This document shows, piece after piece, positions 6,564 through 10,223 of a stretch of 10,223 bases of DNA. Below the pieces are notes generated by a model that was not told the DNA's origin, searched no databases, and worked only from the letters and a program-made list of their open reading frames with translations. The stretch is from an uncultured Clostridia bacterium. GTDB taxonomy: Bacteria; Bacillota; Clostridia; Christensenellales; UBA1242. The position numbers were made by a program, and so were the translations under genes. The DNA is taken from positions 1 through 10,223 of the forward strand of contig CALVZT010000023.1 of the NCBI GenBank assembly GCA_944372595.1. Direction: 5' to 3'. Numbering within the stretch: position 1 is the first letter of the stretch; each line of letters begins with the position of its first letter.

Positions 6564-7250
6564 ATGTGCCAAATTGTATATGAAGACAATCATTTGCTAG
6601 TGGTTATAAAACCTCAAAACATCCCTGTTCAAGAAGATGAGAGCAAAGATGAAGATTTGTTAAATAAGTTAAAAAAGTATATTAAAGATAAATACAACAA
6701 ACCAGGTAATGTTTATTTGGGGCTTGTTCATCGACTTGATAGACCAACTGGTGGAGTAATGGTATTTGCCAAAACTTCAAAGTCTGCAAGCAGATTGTGT
6801 GAACAAATAAAAACTGACGATTTTGAAAAAAAATATTTGTGTGTAGTTCATGGCAAACCAAGACTTGATAGAGCAAGACTTATTAATTATCTTAAAAAAG
6901 ATGAAGTTAATAATGTTGTTAATGTTGTAGGGCAATTGGAAACCGGTGCTAAAAAAGCTGAACTTGATTACAAAGTTTTGGAGAGTAATGATAATAAATC
7001 ATTGGTTGAGATTAATTTATTAACAGGAAGGACTCATCAAATAAGAGTTCAAATGAGCACGATAGGCAATGCTGTGTATGGAGACACCAAATATGGTAAA
7101 GTTCAAAAAGCTAACACAAAAATGGCATTATGGGCATACGAATTGAAATTTGTGCATCCTGTTACAAAACAAAAAATGACATTTAGAGTTTTTCCTCCGA
7201 TTAATGAAAAGCCTTGGAGCGAATTTAATTATTTTAAAAGAATAGATTAA
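6564..7250 (+). CDS. RNA pseudouridine synthase, RluA/RluD family
   Basis: Enzymes of this family convert specific uridines of rRNA or tRNA to pseudouridine. The catalytic motif HRLDRPTGG has its aspartate at residue 59, and LTGRTHQIRVQM at 153-164 is the second family signature, followed by AVYGDTKYG. At 228 residues the protein is a bare catalytic domain; the N-terminal S4 domain found in RluC and RluD is absent, and the sequence begins directly with QIVYEDNHLLVVIKP. This places it with the short RluA/TruC-type members, but its target cannot be read from sequence. The start at 6564 follows GGAG at 6554-6557; the frame extends upstream to a TTG at 6552 that is part of the binding site. It is transcribed alone and ends in its own terminator. 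Confidence 0.94.
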   Translation: MCQIVYEDNHLLVVIKPQNIPVQEDESKDEDLLNKLKKYIKDKYNKPGNVYLGLVHRLDRPTGGVMVFAKTSKSASRLCEQIKTDDFEKKYLCVVHGKPRLDRARLINYLKKDEVNNVVNVVGQLETGAKKAELDYKVLESNDNKSLVEINLLTGRTHQIRVQMSTIGNAVYGDTKYGKVQKANTKMALWAYELKFVHPVTKQKMTFRVFPPINEKPWSEFNYFKRID

Positions 7251-7254
7251 AAAA

Positions 7255-7281
7255 ACCGACTACATGGTCGGTGTTTTTTTT
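7255..7281 (+). terminator. Intrinsic terminator of the RluA-family gene
   Basis: ACCGAC at 7255-7260 pairs with GTCGGT at 7267-7272 around a 6-base loop, with a run of eight T at 7274-7281. It starts four bases after the stop codon. Confidence 0.88.
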
Positions 7282-7556
7282 GTAAGGATAAGAAAATAAT
7301 CGAATTAATATAATAATTAGTAAAATTATGTAATAATTTGGATTAATACAACAAATAAATTTATAAAAAATATATTTTTGCAAAAATATATTATTTTTTT
7401 TGCTATTTTGTATTATTAATAATTATTAGAATTTATAACAAAAAATAATAAAGATATTTATCGTAATAAAAGCATTAATATACAAAAATTTAACATTATA
7501 AAGAATATTGATTTATTATTTAGTTTTTTAAAATAACAAACAAAATTATTTTGTAT
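7282..7556. other. AT-only convergent intergenic region
   Basis: No gene is visible on either strand between the RluA-family terminator and the end of groEL. The stretch is almost all A and T with many stops in every frame. Its one clear structure is the 24-bp palindrome at 7369-7392, listed separately. Confidence 0.7.
7369..7392 (-). terminator. AT-rich palindrome, candidate terminator for groES-groEL
   Basis: The sequence AATATATTTTTG followed by CAAAAATATATT is a perfect 24-bp palindrome that could fold into a 9-10-bp A-U hairpin with a TTGCAA-centred loop. On the minus strand it is followed by TTTTTTATAAA; on the plus strand a T run also follows. It is the only hairpin downstream of groEL, but it lies 165 bases beyond the stop and its stem is weak, so its terminator role is inferred. 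Confidence 0.45.
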
Positions 7557-9134
7557 TTATTGTTGTTTTGTATCTTCTTGTATTATTATACCTTCTGTTG
7601 TTAGCATTGTTGCAACTATACTGCTTGCACAAGTTAAGGCAGATAAGGTTACTTTTGTAGGATCAACAATTCCCATTTTGTACATATCTCCAAATTTGTT
7701 ATGTAGGGCATCATAACCATAATTTGTATTTTTGTTATTTATAACTTTGTTGTATATCACACCATCATCAACGCCAGCATTTATTGAAATTTGTCTTAAT
7801 GGTGATTGCAAACTATTAAGTAGAGTTTGAGCACCTAATTTTTCATCACCTTCAAATTTTTTGATATATTTTTGCAATTCTTTACTGCATCGTATAAGGG
7901 CAGTACCACCCCCTGCTACTATACCATTTTCAAGCGATGATAAAGTGGCATTAAGTGCGTCTTCAATACGCAACTTTTTTTCATGCATTTCGACTTCTGT
8001 CTCGGCACCAACATAGAGCACACCCACACCACCGATTAATTTTGCTAAACGATTTTTAAGGTTTTCTTTATCGTAGTCGTTTGTGCAAACATTAATTTGT
8101 TCTTTAATTGAATTGATACGATTTTGAAGTTGCTGAGATTTATTTGTGCTAATAATGGTTGTGCTGTCTTTGTTAACAATTATTTTCTTTGCAACACCTA
8201 GCGTGTCGATATCAATGTTTTTTAGAGTGTTTTCGATTTTGTTATCGATAACCACTGTATTTGTAAGACAGGCAATATCTTCTAAAAGGGCAGTTCTTTT
8301 ATCGGCATAGGCAGGAGCTTTGACAACAACGCAATTTAAAAGTCCTCGTATTTTGTTAACTACAATTGTTGATAATACATCATTGTCCATGTCTTCGACG
8401 ATAAGTAATAATTTATTACCAGAATTTGCAATTTGCTCAAATAATGGTAATAATTCGTTAAGAGTTGGTTTGTAATTTATAATACAAATTTTGGGATTTT
8501 CATATACTGCTTCCATTTTTTGTTCATCGGTGCTAAGGTATGGCGACATATAACCGCGATCAAATTGTAGGCCTTCGGTAATTTTGAGTTCCGTTGCAAT
8601 ACTATTACCTTCCTCTATTGTTATTACTCCGTCTTTACCTATTTTGCTTACAGCATCGGCAACAATTTTTCCAATTTCTTCGTTGCCAGCAGATATCATT
8701 GCTACTTGTTCAAGTTCGGTGTTAGAAGTTATTCCTTTGCTGATTTTTTGCAAGTATTTTTTGCATATATTAGTTGCCTTTTTTATACCATTACTTAATA
8801 ATATAGGATTTGCTCCCGACACAAAGTGTTTTAAACCCTCTTGAAACATTTTTTGTGATAAAACTATTGCTGTTGTTGTGCCATCTCCCGCTAGTTCGTT
8901 AGTTTTAATACATACCTCTTTGATTAATTTTGCACCCATATCTTGATATTTATCATCAATATTGACTTCTTTTGCAATTGTGACTCCGTCGTTTGTTATT
9001 AATGGAGAAAGATATTTTTGGTCCAAAATAACATTTCTTCCTTTGGGACCTAATGTGATTTTTACAATGTCGGCGACTTTGTTAACTCCTTCCAAAAGTG
9101 ATTCCCTTGCTTTTTGAAAATATTGTATTCCCAT
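7557..9134 (-). CDS. groEL: Chaperonin GroEL (Hsp60), divergent, without GGM tail
   Basis: GroEL forms the double-ring ATP-driven folding chamber of the cytoplasm, capped by GroES. The 525 residues cover the whole fold: LGPKGRNV at 28-35, NDGVTIAKE at 48-56, the nucleotide-binding GDGTTTA at 83-89, the ATP-hydrolysing aspartate (392) in RIEDAL, and the final MGIVDPTKVTLSAL. The hydrophobic GroES/substrate-binding helices of the apical domain (NELLPLFEQI and LSTIVVNKIRGLL) are kept. Two oddities stand out. The nearly invariant apical KAPGFGDRR reads KAPAYADKR at 272-280. The protein stops at IIQEDTKQQ, lacking the Gly-Gly-Met tail of most bacterial GroELs. The start at 9134 follows AAGGAG with a seven-base spacer; the longer frame to a TTG at 9152 runs through that site. 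groES ends one base before this start. Confidence 0.97.
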   Translation of the reverse strand: MGIQYFQKARESLLEGVNKVADIVKITLGPKGRNVILDQKYLSPLITNDGVTIAKEVNIDDKYQDMGAKLIKEVCIKTNELAGDGTTTAIVLSQKMFQEGLKHFVSGANPILLSNGIKKATNICKKYLQKISKGITSNTELEQVAMISAGNEEIGKIVADAVSKIGKDGVITIEEGNSIATELKITEGLQFDRGYMSPYLSTDEQKMEAVYENPKICIINYKPTLNELLPLFEQIANSGNKLLLIVEDMDNDVLSTIVVNKIRGLLNCVVVKAPAYADKRTALLEDIACLTNTVVIDNKIENTLKNIDIDTLGVAKKIIVNKDSTTIISTNKSQQLQNRINSIKEQINVCTNDYDKENLKNRLAKLIGGVGVLYVGAETEVEMHEKKLRIEDALNATLSSLENGIVAGGGTALIRCSKELQKYIKKFEGDEKLGAQTLLNSLQSPLRQISINAGVDDGVIYNKVINNKNTNYGYDALHNKFGDMYKMGIVDPTKVTLSALTCASSIVATMLTTEGIIIQEDTKQQ

Positions 9135-9135
9135 A

Positions 9136-9366
9136 TTATATCTCCTTACCAATTATATCTATTTCTTTGATTAGTTCGTATGTGTCTAGTTTAATGCTTG
9201 CAAAGTTTTCATAATAGACAACATCTTCTTTTTTGATTGATTTGACATCTTCGCCTATGTCTATTACTTTGGCTTTGCAAATATGTTCTTCCATATTAGG
9301 TAATTGCAAAGATGAATTTTTTTGTATTTTTTGCATTAATATTCTGTCAAATAATGGTTTTATCAT
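9136..9366 (-). CDS. groES: Co-chaperonin GroES, short and divergent
   Basis: GroES is the heptameric lid of GroEL. The N-terminal IKPLFDRI matches the family's KPLxDRV, AKVIDIGED matches the GEVxAVG strand, KKEDVVYYENFA the KVGDxVxF strand, and the ELIKEIDIIGKEI ending the EEDILAIV strand. At 76 residues it is about 18-20 shorter than usual. The shortage lies in two places: the GroEL-binding mobile loop, where the usual AGGIVLP region reads NSSLQLP and is shortened, and the roof hairpin between the two central strands, which is nearly gone. It is a complete reading frame with AAGGAG eight or so bases before the ATG and groEL directly after, so it is a reduced gene and not a fragment. No canonical promoter or CIRCE operator is evident upstream. 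Confidence 0.9.
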   Translation of the reverse strand: MIKPLFDRILMQKIQKNSSLQLPNMEEHICKAKVIDIGEDVKSIKKEDVVYYENFASIKLDTYELIKEIDIIGKEI

Positions 9367-9407
9367 TTTTTTATCTCCTTATATTAAATTTATTCTTTTG
9401 ACAAAAA

Positions 9408-9441
9408 AATAGACGACTTGGTGCTATAATAGTCATCTATT
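9408..9441. promoter_or_regulatory. 34-bp imperfect inverted repeat between groES and the divergent membrane-protein gene
   Basis: AATAGACGACT at 9408-9418 and AGTCATCTATT at 9431-9441 are inverted copies with ten of eleven positions paired, separated by 12 bases that contain the plus-strand -10 TATAAT. It lies 42 bases before the groES start. The 11-12-11 layout and the sequence both differ from the CIRCE element of HrcA. It may be an operator for one or both divergent genes; it could also act as a hairpin in the groES leader if transcription starts above it. Confidence 0.5.
9422..9430 (+). promoter_or_regulatory. Extended -10 promoter for the SPOR-like gene
   Basis: TGCTATAAT is a perfect extended -10 (TGn plus TATAAT at 9425-9430). 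The consensus TTGACA at 9398-9403 is 21 bases away, too far for a normal -35. Transcription would start near 9437, giving a leader of about 80 bases. TATTAT on the other strand at 9431-9426 overlaps it and could serve groES. Confidence 0.6.
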
Positions 9442-9516
9442 TCATATTTTTATAAAAAAGTATTTTAATACTTTTGTAATTATTTTAGAATAAAAAAAGG
9501 TAGATTTCAATCAACT

Positions 9517-10223
9517 ATGCCACAAAATTATGACTATTCTGTGTGTAATTATATAAAAAGAAAGAAAAATTCAAAAAAAATTGGCTTTTTTGCTATTTTT
9601 GTTACCCTACTTGGTATTGTTCTTATAATATTTATTGCAGATTTTATTTCGGGAAAAATATCTGGTAATGGTAGTATATTGTTTGGGGGCAAAATTAAGG
9701 TAGCAAGTTTTAGTATATATGCAATAGAACTTGGGGAATATAACGATATTAATTCAGCTCATGAATTATCTAATCAAATTAAGCGCCAAGGGGGAGCTGG
9801 ATATATTTATCAAAGCGGAACGTATCATGTGTTTGTATCCATGTATGAAAATGTTAAAGACGCAGAACAAGTAGTAAAAAAATTGGGAGATAGTGGAACG
9901 TCAGCAAAAATTTATACAATTAATATTCCCTCGGTTAAATTTGAATATAAAGGTGAACAAGAAGAAGTAGTTGACGCGATAAGTTTGTATAAAGATTTAT
10001 ATCGTAAGATTTATCAGTTATCTATTGATTTGGATAGTAATAATAGTAGCGAAGTCAAAATAGAATCACAACTAGATGAATGTATTGAAGATATTGGTAA
10101 AAATATCGATAATATTGAAAATTTATATGAAAGGTACAAAGATAAAAACTTACTTAACCTTGTTATTAGTCTTAATGTAATTAAAGATAGTTTATATCAA
10201 ACACGGCAGTTAAGCCAAGAAGG
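9517..10223 (+). CDS. Membrane-anchored protein with SPOR-like region, 3'-partial
   Basis: The frame is open to the window end, giving the first 235 residues. A short basic segment (KRKKNSKK, 14-21) precedes one hydrophobic helix at 22-41, so the protein should be a type II membrane protein with its bulk outside the cytoplasm. Residues ~62-134 have the pattern of a SPOR domain: SIYAIELGEYNDINSAHEL, then a GGAGYIYQSGTYHVFVSMY strand pair, then AEQVVKKL and a final strand. SPOR domains bind glycan strands lacking stem peptides, typically at division sites or spore septa. Residues 150 onward look helical and acidic. The ATG at 9517 is the first usable start; AGGTAG at 9498-9503 is an imperfect and distant ribosome binding site. 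It is divergent from groES across the inverted repeat. The SPOR call rests on pattern alone, and the protein's exact role is unknown. Confidence 0.7.
   Translation, partial: MPQNYDYSVCNYIKRKKNSKKIGFFAIFVTLLGIVLIIFIADFISGKISGNGSILFGGKIKVASFSIYAIELGEYNDINSAHELSNQIKRQGGAGYIYQSGTYHVFVSMYENVKDAEQVVKKLGDSGTSAKIYTINIPSVKFEYKGEQEEVVDAISLYKDLYRKIYQLSIDLDSNNSSEVKIESQLDECIEDIGKNIDNIENLYERYKDKNLLNLVISLNVIKDSLYQTRQLSQE

Noticed and set aside
8584..8844. 86-codon plus-strand frame inside groEL
   Set aside because: It is antisense to a conserved coding region, with no ribosome binding site or recognisable product.
9135..9152. Longer groEL start at a TTG
   Set aside because: The extra six codons run through the AAGGAG ribosome binding site, and GroEL proteins begin close to the ATG at 9134.
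9398..9430. TTGACA with TATAAT as a standard -35/-10 pair
   Set aside because: The spacer is 21 bases, beyond the working range; the extended -10 TGCTATAAT better explains a promoter.
9408..9441. CIRCE operator upstream of groES
   Set aside because: The inverted repeat here has neither the TTAGCACTC/GAGTGCTAA arms nor the 9-base spacer.
1..10223. Mycoplasma-type genetic code (TGA as tryptophan)
   Set aside because: All genes read through under the standard code, with TGG for tryptophan at conserved positions, such as in Ung. The absence of TGA stops is consistent with AT bias and small numbers.

Overview
This is a strongly AT-rich bacterial chromosomal segment with short intergenic gaps and the standard genetic code: tryptophans are TGG, and the complete genes end in TAA or, once, TAG. 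The best taxonomic clue is an SRP RNA gene of the long, Alu-domain-bearing type typical of Bacillota (Bacilli and Clostridia). With AGGAG-type ribosome binding sites and an AT-biased genome, this suggests an uncultured or gut-type, non-mollicute Firmicute. No mobile element, CRISPR array, tRNA or rRNA was seen.

Layout. Bases 1-1032 hold the 3' part of a gene whose product begins as a tandem 20-21-residue solenoid repeat, resembling degenerate BspA/LRR_5 repeats, and ends in an acidic helical tail; a terminator follows. A good sigma-A promoter then drives trxB (thioredoxin reductase) and glmM (phosphoglucosamine mutase). ung (uracil-DNA glycosylase) follows, possibly from its own promoter as a leaderless mRNA. 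Two back-to-back terminators separate ung from the SRP RNA gene on the minus strand, which has a clear promoter and both the Alu and S domains.

Next is a translationally coupled plus-strand pair: a protein with a HEPN-like N-terminus fused to two CBS domains, and an RlmI-like SAM methyltransferase. A two-way terminator separates this pair from a small convergent XRE-type regulator. That regulator is divergent from an RluA/RluD-family pseudouridine synthase. After an AT-only gap come groES and groEL on the minus strand, both divergent and trimmed. A 34-bp imperfect inverted repeat between groES and the last gene brackets an extended -10 promoter. The last gene, cut by the window end, encodes a membrane-anchored protein with a SPOR-like region.

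Most genes are core housekeeping: redox balance, cell-wall precursor synthesis, DNA repair, protein targeting, RNA modification and protein folding. The less ordinary parts are the HEPN-CBS/methyltransferase pair, the reduced GroES/GroEL with a non-CIRCE operator candidate, the SRP RNA tetraloop variant and the solenoid protein at the left edge.
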